From assembly GCF_900604315.1 (NCBI RefSeq), contig NZ_LR026978.1, forward strand, positions 2,494,325-2,558,324: DNA of 64,000 nt, given 5' to 3'. The notes beneath the pieces were generated by a model that was not told the DNA's origin, searched no databases, and saw nothing but the letters and a program-made list of their open reading frames with translations. Both the position numbers and the translations under genes were made by a program. This document shows positions 49,464-58,857 of the stretch, in pieces (the stretch's first letter is position 1; every line of letters begins with the position of its first letter). Origin of the DNA: [Erwinia] mediterraneensis. GTDB taxonomy: Bacteria; Pseudomonadota; Gammaproteobacteria; Enterobacterales; Enterobacteriaceae.

Positions 49464-50188
49464 AATTTATGCTAACGGTATGACATCCTTCAGGTAGTCC
49501 CTCTGTTTAGTGCATTGATACTGCAGTAATACCACTTCTGTGCATCCATCAGAATGCAAATCGTAGCGACATCTTATGCGTTCCTGCCACGTGATCTGCT
49601 ACTGGCGCAGGACTAATGTGCGTAATGCCATCGGATGAAGCGCTTGCTTCGTATTTCCCTGCCGCATGACTGACACCCGTCGATTTGGCTTTCCTGTTCT
49701 TACTCTCTGGCCAGGCTGACAGAAGACGATTCCCATGTACAGGGAATAAAACTCAGGTCAGGCGTTTTCCGGCTTGGGAACGGGCTTGCAGGTTGTTTTT
49801 ACCGGCAGGATGGTCCTGAGAGAGTGCACCCGCTGATCGTTGTAATCGACGCTCAGGTAACCCTGCTTAAACTGAAAGCCTGAGGCTGGCGCAATGCGAC
49901 CATTTTTATTTAAGTCGCAATAAGATAACACGCTATCAGTGTCACCCTTTTATGAGACGCATTTTGCTCCGCCGTGTTAAGCGTTGAAATAAATCGTTTT
50001 TATTGCAAAACCCTTAACAGACCAGGCCGCCGTCATTTCTGCCGTCGCCTTTTCCCGCTTATTCATTCCCTTGCTGACAAATAATGCCTGTAGCCGATCC
50101 CTCGCCGGCAGGCAAATATTATCTGTATGAGTCAATAAGGGGTGGCGTAACCACGGGCAGGGCGATTAAAAGCCTAATCAGGGTCAGT
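49464..50188. other. Gene-poor 725-base stretch between ffs and hha
   Basis: No recognised gene. In E. coli this interval holds several genes (such as maa and the yla genes) that are absent here. The only coding-like signal is a short minus-strand frame at 49758-49949, listed separately. I see no tRNA, integrase or clear repeat. The part near hha contains its 3' flank with no strong terminator. Confidence 0.6.
49758..49931 (-). pseudogene. Possible gene remnant or small gene of unknown function
   Basis: A minus-strand frame of 57 codons from GTG 49931 to the TGA at 49758 (open back to a TAA at 49950-49952). The translation reads like real protein: LNKNGRIAPASGFQFKQGYL then VDYNDQRVHSLRTILPVKTT and a Pro/Lys-rich tail KPVPKPENA. 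I do not recognise the family. There is no convincing ribosome site at the right distance, so it may be the C-terminal remnant of a decayed gene. Not certain to be coding. Confidence 0.3.
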
Positions 50189-50407
50189 TTAACGCACGAA
50201 TTTCCATACCGAGCTCGGGACTTTGTCATAGAGTTTGTTCATGGTCAGTTCAGCCAGACGATGATCGGCAGCGGAATAGAATACCGCCAGAGCATCGTCA
50301 GGGAGTTCATACTTGTTTTTTTCAATGACACGTTCAAGCGTATCGATTGAGCGACAACGCCTGAGCCGCATCAAATAATCCGTTTTTGTTAAAGCCTTAT
50401 TGTTCAT
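50189..50407 (-). CDS. hha: Hha, H-NS-associated modulator
   Basis: Hha, 72 residues, binds H-NS and StpA and modulates silencing of horizontally acquired and virulence genes. It is also described as the toxin partner of TomB. The sequence [20 protein letters not shown] and [21 protein letters not shown] is near-identical to E. coli Hha. It starts 24 bases after tomB on the same strand, the usual tomB-hha order. Confidence 0.98.
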   Translation of the reverse strand: MNNKALTKTDYLMRLRRCRSIDTLERVIEKNKYELPDDALAVFYSAADHRLAELTMNKLYDKVPSSVWKFVR

Positions 50408-50431
50408 AATTAAACCGTTCTTACGTTATTG

Positions 50432-50809
50432 CTAAAAGGAATGGCTAGGTTGTTGAAGAAAAGCATACTCTTCAGCAAACATATTAAATAAGCGTTTAGC
50501 TGAATGTTGCCATCGCTGAAGATCCTGTGTACTGATGCCATAACTGCTAAAGAGCATAAAGGTATCATCAAGGTAATCATCGATCTGCCGGATCAGCCCC
50601 TCATTTTCAGCATGTTTGATTTTGTAATTCATCGTAAAAGAAGCGATATGCTCAATCAAATCGTTTAGTTGCAAGTTGCTCGCAGAAGTGGGGTCATTTA
50701 CCCAGCCGTGATGACTGTCAGTCAGGCTCGCCATACTTTCATCGAACAGATTCTCACACAAGAATTTGAGTTGGGCAATATCATGCCGTTTCGGTGAGTA
50801 CTCGTCCAT
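50432..50809 (-). CDS. tomB: Hha toxicity modulator TomB (YbaJ)
   Basis: TomB, 125 residues from ATG 50809 (MDEYSPKRHDIAQLKFL); an ATG five codons upstream is possible, but the GGGGAAAAAG-like site favours the inner one. The protein counteracts Hha, and a conserved Cys has been linked to oxygen-dependent inactivation of Hha in E. coli. Here Cys is present in KFLCENLFDESM. It is upstream of hha on the same strand. Confidence 0.96.
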   Translation of the reverse strand: MDEYSPKRHDIAQLKFLCENLFDESMASLTDSHHGWVNDPTSASNLQLNDLIEHIASFTMNYKIKHAENEGLIRQIDDYLDDTFMLFSSYGISTQDLQRWQHSAKRLFNMFAEEYAFLQQPSHSF

Positions 50810-50957
50810 CTTTTTCCCCTCCATAGCTTACACAGTTACCGCAGCGCGGTGAGTTTAAAGTTACGTGGCCTGGAAGCGATTTTTATTACAGGTTAATTAA
50901 CGGACTCTATAAATATAAGCCAGAATGATTAGCTTTGCTCACCTCAATGACGAAATA

Positions 50958-51311
50958 TTACAATTCATCTGCAGGTGAGGGCCGGGCGTTATCAATCACT
51001 TCAAATCTGATTTCACCAGGCAAAATGAGAAAGGTAACGCTTTCTTCGCGTACAACAATTTCATTTAGATCCTGGCAAGGACTAAATAAGTTCCATTCAA
51101 AACGGTAATGCATTTTAAATCGGTCTGGCGCTACAGCTGCGATTAAAATAATTTTAATACTCCCCGGAACTAACTGCGCATTTTGTGAATACCAGTCTAA
51201 CTCTCCGATCAGCGCTTCGGCTATTTTGGGAATATTCTGTTCAATAACCGCTGTTAATTTATCGCAATTGTTCTCGCCGGGCTCAATCTCACACTGAATA
51301 ACAGCTTGCAT
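50958..51311 (-). CDS. Hypothetical protein, 117 residues
   Basis: I do not recognise this protein. It starts at ATG 51311 behind AGGAAAGCG, a good ribosome site, and upstream TTGCAG-N17-TTTAAA could be a promoter. No signal peptide or membrane segment is visible. The N-terminal third looks helical and acidic (IEPGENNCDKLTAVIEQNIP), then alternating hydrophobic strands (SIKIILIAAVA, HYRFEWNLF, SVTFLILPGEIRFEVID). That suggests a small soluble alpha/beta protein. It lies between tomB and the zinc-responsive ykgO, with at least 100 bases free on each side, so it is probably monocistronic. Codon use looks like its neighbours. Confidence 0.7.
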   Translation of the reverse strand: MQAVIQCEIEPGENNCDKLTAVIEQNIPKIAEALIGELDWYSQNAQLVPGSIKIILIAAVAPDRFKMHYRFEWNLFSPCQDLNEIVVREESVTFLILPGEIRFEVIDNARPSPADEL

Positions 51312-51676
51312 CGCTTTCCTGACAGAGGAAGGTTTAAAACCCTATGATTGAACTTCTGCAAGTCATTTTCAAGGATAACACGCATGGTGGTGTCTATCAT
51401 TGTGATATATCTTCCGTGTTTCACTCACTACGTCATGATTATTAACATAGCCTGGATTATGACTTTTTGGGATAACCGTTATCTTTTGACACATTTTACG
51501 CCATTTTTTCTACGGATAAATTGCTGCCCCTGTTTCCTGCGGCAACAGGGACGGGCTTATTGCGTAAAGAAAACTTATCAACTGGAAAGCATGGGTTACA
51601 GGGATGAAAGGCAGAGCACCTGAACGACAGAAGGGGAAAAGGGCAGGCCGCGTGAGCTGCGGCCACCCTTGATTGA
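51312..51676. other. 365-base stretch between the hypothetical gene and ykgO
   Basis: It contains the likely promoter of the 117-residue gene on the minus strand and one doubtful plus-strand small frame (51384-51623), listed separately. A hairpin GGCCGC / GCGGCC at 51646-51664, 13 bases past the ykgO stop on the minus strand, is followed there by TGCCCTTTTCCCC and may be a weak terminator for ykgM-ykgO. Confidence 0.5.
51384..51623 (+). CDS. Doubtful small membrane protein
   Basis: A 79-codon frame starting at ATG 51384, with AAGGA eight bases upstream. The first 30 residues are strongly hydrophobic (VVSIIVIYLPCFTHYVMIIN and on to WIMTFW), like one or two membrane segments. The second half is Cys- and Arg-containing and looks unselected. 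I recognise no family and it may be chance in AT-rich DNA. Confidence 0.2.
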   Translation: MVVSIIVIYLPCFTHYVMIINIAWIMTFWDNRYLLTHFTPFFLRINCCPCFLRQQGRAYCVKKTYQLESMGYRDERQST

Positions 51677-51817
51677 TTAGCTTTTCTTCTTGCGGCCTTG
51701 TACTGCTTTAAAGCGCGGATTTGATTTGCAGATGACATAAATGCGCCCGTGGCGACGCACTATCCTGCAGTCCCGATGGCGCGCCTTCGCCGCACGTAAC
51801 GAGCTGAGCACCTGCAT
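51677..51817 (-). CDS. ykgO: Ribosomal protein L36 paralogue, type B (YkgO)
   Basis: A 46-residue alternative form of bL36: [20 protein letters not shown], then [20 protein letters not shown] and a basic end GRKKKS. It lacks the full set of zinc-binding cysteines of the standard bL36, keeping only Cys 17 and Cys 30. It would replace the zinc form under zinc shortage, freeing zinc. Its ATG is 3 bases after the ykgM stop; the two form one operon behind a Zur-like site. Confidence 0.95.
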   Translation of the reverse strand: MQVLSSLRAAKARHRDCRIVRRHGRIYVICKSNPRFKAVQGRKKKS

Positions 51818-51820
51818 CGC

Positions 51821-52075
51821 TTATTCTCCTGCCACTAAACGGCCATAGCGCTGTCTGAAGCGCGCCGCACCGCCTTCTCTGGCAACGGCTTGCTGCCTGC
51901 CGGTGTAGTGCGGGTGCGAAGCAGAAGAAATATCGAGCGCGACATAGGGCAGAATTTCACCCTGAAAATCAATGGTCCGCTCAGTTTTTATCGTCGATCC
52001 GATTTTGAAATAACGGTCGACGCTGGTGTCATGAAAAACGACCGGGCGAAAGACCGGATGGATAGTGGATTTCAT
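51821..52075 (-). CDS. ykgM: Ribosomal protein L31 paralogue, type B (YkgM)
   Basis: An 84-residue zinc-independent bL31: [20 protein letters not shown], and further on [13 protein letters not shown]. The CxxC zinc motif of the standard form is missing. The start is ATG 52075 behind GAGGAAATTACG; 11 earlier in-frame codons fall in the operator region. It replaces zinc-containing L31 when zinc is scarce, under Zur control in E. coli. In E. coli the gene lies elsewhere; here it is next to acrB. Confidence 0.96.
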   Translation of the reverse strand: MKSTIHPVFRPVVFHDTSVDRYFKIGSTIKTERTIDFQGEILPYVALDISSASHPHYTGRQQAVAREGGAARFRQRYGRLVAGE

Positions 52076-52087
52076 CGTAATTTCCTC

Positions 52088-52108
52088 TGTTACGTTATAA
52101 CATAACAA
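52088..52108 (-). promoter_or_regulatory. Zur-like operator before ykgM-ykgO
   Basis: A near-perfect palindrome GTTACGTTATAACATAAC (52089-52106) starts 12 bases upstream of the ykgM ATG. It resembles the AT-rich Zur box GTTATANTATAAC core of enterobacteria and lies where a repressor would block the promoter or early elongation. Confidence 0.75.
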
Positions 52109-52178
52109 TAGTATGCACCACTGAGATGCAGATTACAAGCCATGGGAAGATGAACGGCGGAAAGGGCGAAAACAGGCA

Positions 52179-52206
52179 TAAAAAAAGGCCGCGCAGGCGG
52201 CCTTTT
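52179..52206 (-). terminator. Terminator of acrAB
   Basis: Stem AAAAGGCCGC / GCGGCCTTTT with loop GCAG; on the minus strand it is followed by a run of T residues. It lies 15 bases past the acrB stop. Confidence 0.9.
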
Positions 52207-52220
52207 GCAGGAAGAAACTG

Positions 52221-55200
52221 TTAGTGGGAAGAGGTATGTTCTACCGGGTGACCCTGTTCGATCTCCGCTTTATTCTTGCCAAAGCGGCGACGAACCACCA
52301 CAAAGAACACCGGCACAAAGAAGATCGCTAACGCCGTCGCGGCGATCATCCCGCCCATTACGCCTGTACCTACGGCGTTCTGCGCGCCGGAACCGGCACC
52401 GGTACTGATCGCCAGCGGCAGTACCCCGAGGATAAATGCCAGCGAGGTCATCAGAATAGGACGCAGACGCATACGGGATGCTTCCAGCGTAGCTTCTATC
52501 AGACCCTTGCCCTCTTTTTCCATCAGATCTTTGGCGAACTCTACGATCAGGATGGCGTTCTTCGCCGAGAGGCCGATGGTGGTCAACAGGCCAACCACAA
52601 AGTAAACGTCGTTACTCAAGCCACGCAGCGTGGTGAACAGCAGCGCACCGACAACCCCAAGCGGCACCACCAGCATGACCGAGAAGGGTATCGACCAGCT
52701 CTCATAAAGCGCGGCAAGGCACAGGAACACCACAATCAGCGAGATAGCATAAAGTGCCGGCGCCTGGTTACCTGAGAGGCGTTCCTGATAGGACATACCG
52801 GTCCAGTCATAGCCGATGCCGGTAGGCAGCTGCGACGCCAGTTCTTCCATCAGTGCCATTGCATCACCCGAACTTTTGCCCGGGGCAGCCTGGCCGAGAA
52901 TCTCCATGGAAGGCAAGCCGTTATAACGCTCAAGACGCGGCGAGCCGTACTGCCATCTGGCCGAGGAGAAGGCGGAGAATGGCACCATTTCACCGACGTT
53001 ATTACGCACGTACCACTTACCGATATCTTCCGGCAGCATACGCGATTGCGCTTCACCCATAACGTAAACTTTCTTTACGCGGCCCCGGTCAATGAAGTCA
53101 TTGACGTAGGTTCCGCCCCAGGAAGCACGTAAGGTGGTATTGATATCGGAGAGCGCAACGCCCAGCGCCTGAGCTTTTTCCTGATCGATAATCAGTTTGT
53201 ACTGCGGCGTATCTTCCAGACCGTTCGGACGCACGCCAACCAGCGTATCCGGATGCTGCGCGACCATGCCCAGCAGCTGGTTACGCGCCTGAGTCAGTTT
53301 TTCATGACCCAGGTTAGCCTGGTCGATCAGCTGGAAGTCGAAGCCGGTGGCGTTACCCAGCTCGATAATCGCTGGCAGGTTGAATGGGATAACCATCGCA
53401 TCTTTGATGGCTCCCAGCGCCTGCATAGCGCGTCCGGCGATGGCTGGCACTTTCATATCGCTGCTGGCTCGCTCATCCCAGGGCTTCAGACTGACGAAGG
53501 CGATACCGGTGTTCTGACCACGACCCGAAAAACCGAAGCCGTTAACGGTAAACACTGACTGCACCGTATCTTTCTCTTTGGTCAGGAAGTAATCGGTGAT
53601 CTGATCCATGACCTTCTGGGTGCGCTGCTGGGTAGCACCAGCCGGTAGCTGTGCCTGAGCCAGCAGCAGCCCCTGATCTTCTTCCGGCAGGAAGGAGGAG
53701 GGCAAACGCAGGAACAGGTATGCCATACCAATCACAATCAACAGATAGATCAGCAGATAACGACCGGTGCTGCGCACAATATGGCCGACGCTGTCAACGT
53801 AATGATCGGTGCTCTTGTTGAACAGACGGTTAAACCAGCCGAAGAAGCCGCCGGTTTTGCCGTGATCGCCAGCTTTAATCGGTTTCAGCAGCGTGGCACA
53901 GAGCGCAGGGGTCAGAATTAACGCCACCAGCACTGACAGCACCATCGCCGAAACAATAGTGATGGAGAACTGGCGATAAATAACCCCGGTCGAGCCACCG
54001 AAGAATGCCATAGGAATAAACACCGCGGAGAGCACCAGCGCAATCCCCACCAGCGCGCCCTGGATCTGCTCCATGGAGCGCCGTGTCGCCTCTTTGGGCG
54101 GCAGGCCTTCTTCCGCCATCACGCGTTCCACGTTTTCCACCACCACGATGGCGTCATCCACCAGCAGGCCGATAGCGAGCACCATCCCGAACATGGTCAG
54201 GGTGTTTATCGAGTAACCAAACGCGTTGATAATCGCGAAGGTCCCTAACAACACCACCGGCACGGCAATGGTCGGAATCAGCGTGGCACGGAAGTTCTGC
54301 AGGAAGAGATACATCACCAGGAACACCAGCAGGATCGCTTCAAACAGGGTTTTCACTACTTCGTTAATCGAGATTTTAACGAAGGGGGTGGTGTCATAGG
54401 GATACACCACTTTCAGACCGGCCGGGAAGGTCGACTGCAGACGACCCAGCTCCGCTTTAACCGCGGTCGCGGTGTCGAGGGCGTTAGCCCCGGTTGCCAG
54501 TTTAATACCGATACCGGAGGCAGGTTTGCCATTAAAACGGGCAATCACCTCGTAGTTTTCGCCGCCCAGTTCCATTCTGGCCACGTCACGCAGACGTACC
54601 TGCGAACCGTCGCTGTTCACTTTCAGCAAAATTTTGCCGAACTCCTCGGTGGAGGTAAGACGGGTCTGGGCAATGATTGACGCATTCAACTGCTGATTCG
54701 GCGCAGCGGGCGCTCCGCCTAACTGACCTGCCGCCACCTGGGCGTTCTGCGTGTTGATGGCATTAATGACATCTACCGGCGTCAACTGATAGTTATTGAG
54801 TTTGCTCGGATCCATCCAGATACGCATCGCATACTGCGCACCAAAGATCTGAGTATCACCGACACCCGAGGTACGGCTGATAGGATCTTTGATGTTTGAA
54901 GCCACAAAGTCTGCGATGTCGTTCTGCGTCATGCTGCCATCTTCACTGACGAAGCCGGCGACCATCAGGAAGCTGCTGGAGGATTTTTGTACCTGAATCC
55001 CCTGCTGTTGCACTTCCTGCGGCAGCAGTGGCATAGCCAGCTGTAGCTTGTTCTGTACCTGTACCTGAGCAATATCAGGGTCGGTGCCGGATTCAAAGCT
55101 CAGCGTCAGCTGCAGGTTACCAGAAGAGTCACTGTTCGATGAGAAGTACATCAGCCCATCGATACCGTTCATATTCTGCTCAATAACCTGAGTTACCGAG

Positions 55201-55376
55201 TCCTGTAATGTTTTCGCATCTGCGCCCGGATAAGCTGCACGAATCTGAACTGCCGGCGGCGCAACATTTGGATATTGCTCAATCGGTAGCTTAAGAATCG
55301 ATAGCGCACCCGCCAGCATCACGATGATGGCGATAACCCACGCAAAGATGGGGCGATCGATAAAGAACTTAGCCAT
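52221..55376 (-). CDS. acrB: Multidrug efflux RND transporter AcrB
   Basis: AcrB (1051 residues) is the inner-membrane proton/drug antiporter of the tripartite AcrAB-TolC pump. It expels antibiotics, dyes, detergents and, in plant-associated relatives, plant phenolics. It starts [20 protein letters not shown]. The proton-relay Asp pair is in [18 protein letters not shown] (about 407-408). Twelve membrane helices and two large periplasmic loops are evident, with the [15 protein letters not shown] segment in the second half (Lys of the relay). It follows acrA by 16 bases and ends with a terminator. Confidence 0.99.
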   Translation of the reverse strand: MAKFFIDRPIFAWVIAIIVMLAGALSILKLPIEQYPNVAPPAVQIRAAYPGADAKTLQDSVTQVIEQNMNGIDGLMYFSSNSDSSGNLQLTLSFESGTDPDIAQVQVQNKLQLAMPLLPQEVQQQGIQVQKSSSSFLMVAGFVSEDGSMTQNDIADFVASNIKDPISRTSGVGDTQIFGAQYAMRIWMDPSKLNNYQLTPVDVINAINTQNAQVAAGQLGGAPAAPNQQLNASIIAQTRLTSTEEFGKILLKVNSDGSQVRLRDVARMELGGENYEVIARFNGKPASGIGIKLATGANALDTATAVKAELGRLQSTFPAGLKVVYPYDTTPFVKISINEVVKTLFEAILLVFLVMYLFLQNFRATLIPTIAVPVVLLGTFAIINAFGYSINTLTMFGMVLAIGLLVDDAIVVVENVERVMAEEGLPPKEATRRSMEQIQGALVGIALVLSAVFIPMAFFGGSTGVIYRQFSITIVSAMVLSVLVALILTPALCATLLKPIKAGDHGKTGGFFGWFNRLFNKSTDHYVDSVGHIVRSTGRYLLIYLLIVIGMAYLFLRLPSSFLPEEDQGLLLAQAQLPAGATQQRTQKVMDQITDYFLTKEKDTVQSVFTVNGFGFSGRGQNTGIAFVSLKPWDERASSDMKVPAIAGRAMQALGAIKDAMVIPFNLPAIIELGNATGFDFQLIDQANLGHEKLTQARNQLLGMVAQHPDTLVGVRPNGLEDTPQYKLIIDQEKAQALGVALSDINTTLRASWGGTYVNDFIDRGRVKKVYVMGEAQSRMLPEDIGKWYVRNNVGEMVPFSAFSSARWQYGSPRLERYNGLPSMEILGQAAPGKSSGDAMALMEELASQLPTGIGYDWTGMSYQERLSGNQAPALYAISLIVVFLCLAALYESWSIPFSVMLVVPLGVVGALLFTTLRGLSNDVYFVVGLLTTIGLSAKNAILIVEFAKDLMEKEGKGLIEATLEASRMRLRPILMTSLAFILGVLPLAISTGAGSGAQNAVGTGVMGGMIAATALAIFFVPVFFVVVRRRFGKNKAEIEQGHPVEHTSSH

Positions 55377-55392
55377 GTTTCAACGGCTCCTG

Positions 55393-56598
55393 TTATGACG
55401 ATGATTTTTCAGACTGAGCCTGAGACTGTGATTCTGAAACTGCTTGCGCATCGTCCGCGACTTCCTGAGGCGTCACCTGCATGCCGGGTTTGGCACGTTG
55501 CAGACCCACGGTAATCACTCGCTCGCCCTCTTTCAGGCCGTCAGTCACCAGCCACTTGTCACCAATCGCCTGGTTAGCAGTGATGTTACGTACTTCAACT
55601 TTATTGTCGGCGCCCACAACCATCACGGTGGCCTGACCGGTAGGCGTACGGCTCACACCCTGTTGCGGAACCAGCAACGCATTCGGATTGGTGCCTTCTT
55701 CCAGGCGCGCACGCACGAACATGCCGGGCAGCAGACGATGATCCGGGTTCGGGAAAATGGCGCGCAGGGTGATGGAGCCGGTAGTTTCGTCAACGGATAC
55801 ATCAGAGAACTCCAGCGTACCCGGCTGGGCATATTCGCTGCCGTTTTGCATCAGCAGTGTGACCTTCGCTTTGCCGTCGACCTGTTTCAACTGACCCGAC
55901 TCCAGCTCTGCGCGCAGGCGCATAAAGTCATCGCTGGACTGGGTCACGTCGACGTACATGGGATCGAGTTGCTGTACGGTAGCCAGCGCTGTGGCCTGTC
56001 CGTTCTGCACCAGCGCCCCTTCCGTCACGCTGGACTTGCCAATGCGACCGCTGATAGGCGAGGTCACTTTGGTGTACGCAAGGTTAATGCGTGCCGTTTC
56101 AACATTCGCTTTCGCCGCCTGAACCGCCGCATCGTTCTGAGCTGCGGTAGCCACGGCGGTATCGTAATCTTGCTGACTGATATATTTGGTGCCGAGTAGC
56201 GGCTTGTAACGCTTCAGGGTCAGCTGCGCAATGCGGGCATTCGCTTCCGCCTGCGCAAGATCGCCCCTGGCGCTCTGATAAGTCGCCTGATAAGTGGCCG
56301 GATCGATCTGATAGAGAGAATCACCCGCTTTCACGTCAGCGCCTTCCACAAAGTTGCGCTTCAGAATGATACCGGAAACCTGAGGACGTACTTCTGCCAC
56401 CCGATAGGCCGAGGTACGGCCAGGCAGTTCAGTGGTAATTTTCAGCGGCTCTTTTTTTAACACTACCACACCGACTTCCGGCGGTTGCTGCTGTTGGGCG
56501 GCTTGCTGGGATTTATTATCATCACATCCTGTTAACACAAAGCTGCCTGAAAGCATCAGGACGGCCGCCAGAGGCGATAATCCTCTGTTTTTATTCAT
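55393..56598 (-). CDS. acrA: Efflux pump periplasmic adaptor AcrA
   Basis: AcrA (401 residues from ATG 56598, MNKNRGLSPLAAVLML) is the membrane-fusion lipoprotein that links AcrB to TolC. The lipobox is LTGC, Cys 25, followed by Asp at +2, which retains it at the inner membrane. The lipoyl half-motifs, the alpha-helical hairpin (about 95-170, rich in Ala, Gln and Lys) and the beta-barrel domain are recognisable. The C-terminus is Ser/Gln-rich. It is divergent from acrR, with the operator between them. Confidence 0.98.
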   Translation of the reverse strand: MNKNRGLSPLAAVLMLSGSFVLTGCDDNKSQQAAQQQQPPEVGVVVLKKEPLKITTELPGRTSAYRVAEVRPQVSGIILKRNFVEGADVKAGDSLYQIDPATYQATYQSARGDLAQAEANARIAQLTLKRYKPLLGTKYISQQDYDTAVATAAQNDAAVQAAKANVETARINLAYTKVTSPISGRIGKSSVTEGALVQNGQATALATVQQLDPMYVDVTQSSDDFMRLRAELESGQLKQVDGKAKVTLLMQNGSEYAQPGTLEFSDVSVDETTGSITLRAIFPNPDHRLLPGMFVRARLEEGTNPNALLVPQQGVSRTPTGQATVMVVGADNKVEVRNITANQAIGDKWLVTDGLKEGERVITVGLQRAKPGMQVTPQEVADDAQAVSESQSQAQSEKSSS

Positions 56599-56687
56599 AA
56601 ATAAACCTCTAGTGTCCGATATCAAATGATCAATGGATCACAAACCGATTAACCCATTGCTGCGTTAAAACAGGGGCCGTGCTATGG

Positions 56688-56711
56688 TACATACATTCAC
56701 AAATGTATGTA
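56688..56711. promoter_or_regulatory. AcrR operator between acrA and acrR
   Basis: A 24-bp palindrome whose half site is TACATACATT and whose mirror is AATGTATGTA, with centre CACA. This matches the E. coli AcrR box in all outer positions. It lies 30 bases before the acrR ATG and 90 before acrA, so the repressor can control both genes. Confidence 0.92.
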
Positions 56712-56740
56712 AATCTTCCTGTCAGTAAAAAAAGACCCCT

Positions 56741-57379
56741 ATGGCACGAAAAACCAAACAGCAAGCGCTTGAAACGCGTCACCAAATACTCGACGCAGCC
56801 ATCACTTGCTTCTCTGAACATGGCGTCTCGGCAACCTCGCTCGCGGACATTGCCACCGCAGCGGGTGTCACACGGGGAGCGATTTACTGGCACTTTAAAA
56901 ATAAAGCCGATCTGCTGAATGAAATCTGGGTGCAGTGTGACGCAGGCCTGGAGAATCTGGAACTTGAGTATCAGACAAAATACCCTGGTGATCCACTTTC
57001 TGTTATACGCGCCATGCTGATCTATCTGCTTGAAGCCACCGCGCAGGATCCACAACGGCGTGCGCTCATGGAGATCATTTTCCATAAATGTGAATTTGTC
57101 GGTGAGATGACCGCGTTGCGCCATATTCAGCAGAGTTTATTGCAGACGTGTTACAGCAGGATTGAAGGGATGCTGCGCTTGTGCATTGAGGCTGGCCAGC
57201 TTCCTGCCACCCTTAATACGTGTCAGGCGGCGGTGATTATGCGCGGCTATGTGAATGGCATGATGGAAAGCTGGCTGTTTACGCCGGAAAGCTTCGACCT
57301 GGCTGCCGAGGCGCCGCAGTTGGTAGACACCTTTATCGATATGCTGCGCCTCAGTCCGACGCTGGCGGTCGTCCGTTAG
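56741..57379 (+). CDS. acrR: TetR-family repressor AcrR
   Basis: AcrR (212 residues) represses acrAB and itself and is released by pump substrates. The N-terminal helix-turn-helix is [20 protein letters not shown] with [17 protein letters not shown] as the recognition part (about 10-60). The rest is the helical ligand-binding domain. Its last 4 bases overlap the end of the convergent gene rsmS. In E. coli mscK follows acrR; here it is absent. Confidence 0.97.
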   Translation: MARKTKQQALETRHQILDAAITCFSEHGVSATSLADIATAAGVTRGAIYWHFKNKADLLNEIWVQCDAGLENLELEYQTKYPGDPLSVIRAMLIYLLEATAQDPQRRALMEIIFHKCEFVGEMTALRHIQQSLLQTCYSRIEGMLRLCIEAGQLPATLNTCQAAVIMRGYVNGMMESWLFTPESFDLAAEAPQLVDTFIDMLRLSPTLAVVR

Positions 57380-57531
57380 GCCTCCTTTTCCGCCGCCAGC
57401 TTTTTCTCAAAATCCCGCTGAACGATCGCCAGCGCAGCCAGCACGGTCTGCGTCGGCAGCGGGTTCTCTTCCAGCAGCATAATTAAATCCACGGCCAGCT
57501 TGATTTCATCAGGAGCGTTTTCCAGAGACAT
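57376..57531 (-). CDS. rsmS: RsmS (YbaM), small regulatory protein
   Basis: A 51-residue protein: [40 protein letters not shown] and [12 protein letters not shown] recognise it as YbaM, named RsmS in Pectobacterium, where it affects Rsm-dependent control of secreted enzymes. In E. coli it lies beside priC, as here. It is too short for most gene finders. It overlaps the acrR 3' end by 4 bases on the opposite strand. Confidence 0.9.
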   Translation of the reverse strand: MSLENAPDEIKLAVDLIMLLEENPLPTQTVLAALAIVQRDFEKKLAAEKEA

Positions 57532-57726
57532 CGTTAATTTCCTGTATGGGTAATATTGCTGCCATCAGCAGGGGATCGGCCAGCACCGCGGGATCCAGGA
57601 TAACAGAGTTGCCCCGATGAAACCAGGTTGCCGCCCGGACCAATGCTATTCTGGCGCGTCACTGGATGATGCTTTCCTGCTGCTGAGCTGCCGCTAAGTA
57701 TAGAGGAAAGCTGCGGCGGCGCGGCG

Positions 57727-58269
57727 TTAATCCACCTTTTTACCCCGGACGGGGGAAAAGGCGGAAGCGGGCTGCCATTCAAGCGCATGCAGCGCCTGAC
57801 GACAGCGTGCCAGACGCCCCTCCAGCGCCTCAATCTCCAGCTTTAGCTGCTTCTGCACCGCCAGGGTTTCCGCCAGCGCCAGCCGCTGTTCGCGCTGATC
57901 GAGCATCGCCTGCAGGCGTTGCTCATAACTGCGATACTCTTCGCGTTTCTGTTGCTGGCGATCCGCTACCGGGCGCTCCCGGTGCGGACGGACATCCTGG
58001 GTGTGGGCTTCACGCTGTAACGCAGCGATCTGATCCACTAAATGGGCCGCCAGCCAGGCTGCTCGCGGGTTATCGGGCGTATCCTGACAGAGTTGCCGGA
58101 AGTTATGCTCAATTTCAGCCAGATAATCCTGCAGGCGCGTTCCTTTGCTGCTGAACAGCTGGCGATCGAAACGGGGCTGACGGGGTGCGCCATCCGGGAT
58201 AGTCATGATCTGTTGCCGCAGAGCCAGGAGCAACTGCGAAAGACGCTCGCGCGTCGCAGATGTTTTCAT
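57727..58269 (-). CDS. priC: Primosomal replication protein PriC
   Basis: PriC (180 residues) restarts stalled replication forks by loading DnaB at forks with a single-stranded gap, working with SSB. The sequence has the PriC pattern: an N-terminal helical part (FDRQLFSSKGTRLQDYLAEI), a basic middle (RPHRERPVADRQQQKREEYR) and a C-terminal coiled coil (RLALAETLAVQKQLKLEIEA). It is divergent from ybaN by 56 bases. rsmS lies 195 bases downstream on the same strand. Confidence 0.95.
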   Translation of the reverse strand: MKTSATRERLSQLLLALRQQIMTIPDGAPRQPRFDRQLFSSKGTRLQDYLAEIEHNFRQLCQDTPDNPRAAWLAAHLVDQIAALQREAHTQDVRPHRERPVADRQQQKREEYRSYEQRLQAMLDQREQRLALAETLAVQKQLKLEIEALEGRLARCRQALHALEWQPASAFSPVRGKKVD

Positions 58270-58325
58270 TACGCTTTATCCGACTGTGCTAACGTAGCCA
58301 CAGAATAGTTTTATCAGGCGGTACC

Positions 58326-58712
58326 ATGCAGCGCATTATCTTACTGACAATCGGCTGGCTGGCAATTGTGCTGGGCACGCTGGGGATTCTATTACCTTTA
58401 TTGCCTACCACACCTTTTATGTTGCTGGCAGCCTGGTGTTTTGCCCGCTCGTCACCGCGCTTTCATCACTGGCTGCTCTGGTGCTCCCCCTTTGGCCGTT
58501 ATATTCGCCACTGGCAACAATATCGTGCCGTGCCGCCCGGTACCAAAGGACGCGCAATTCTGCTGGTGATCCTGACGTTTTCCTTTTCTATCTGGTTCGT
58601 TCACCTCTTCTGGCTGCGTATCGCGCTGGGGGTGATGCTGGCGCTGCTGGTGCTGTTTATGCTGCGCATGCCGGTGGTGACAGAAACAACAGATGATCAC
58701 AAGCCACGGTGA
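58326..58712 (+). CDS. ybaN: YbaN, DUF454 inner-membrane protein
   Basis: A 128-residue membrane protein with helices at about 5-30, 75-93 and 95-112. It carries the DUF454 signature LGTLGILLPLLPTTPFMLLA and the WCFARSSPRFHHWLLW segment. Function is unknown. It is upstream of apt on the same strand as in E. coli, with a gap of 145 bases that should hold the apt promoter. Confidence 0.94.
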   Translation: MQRIILLTIGWLAIVLGTLGILLPLLPTTPFMLLAAWCFARSSPRFHHWLLWCSPFGRYIRHWQQYRAVPPGTKGRAILLVILTFSFSIWFVHLFWLRIALGVMLALLVLFMLRMPVVTETTDDHKPR

Positions 58713-58857
58713 TAAGGTTGCATTTATTGCGCTATTTGCTTAGATTTGGGCGTCTTCGTGCGTGGCTTCCCCTTGTGAACTTTTGCCAATCTGCCTGTTA
58801 TCAGGGACAGATGCAATGGAAGCTGCGCGATATTGCATTAATACCAGGCGTAACATT

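Noticed and set aside
50084..50350. 88-codon plus-strand frame opposite hha
   Set aside because: Antisense of a certain gene, with no ribosome site.
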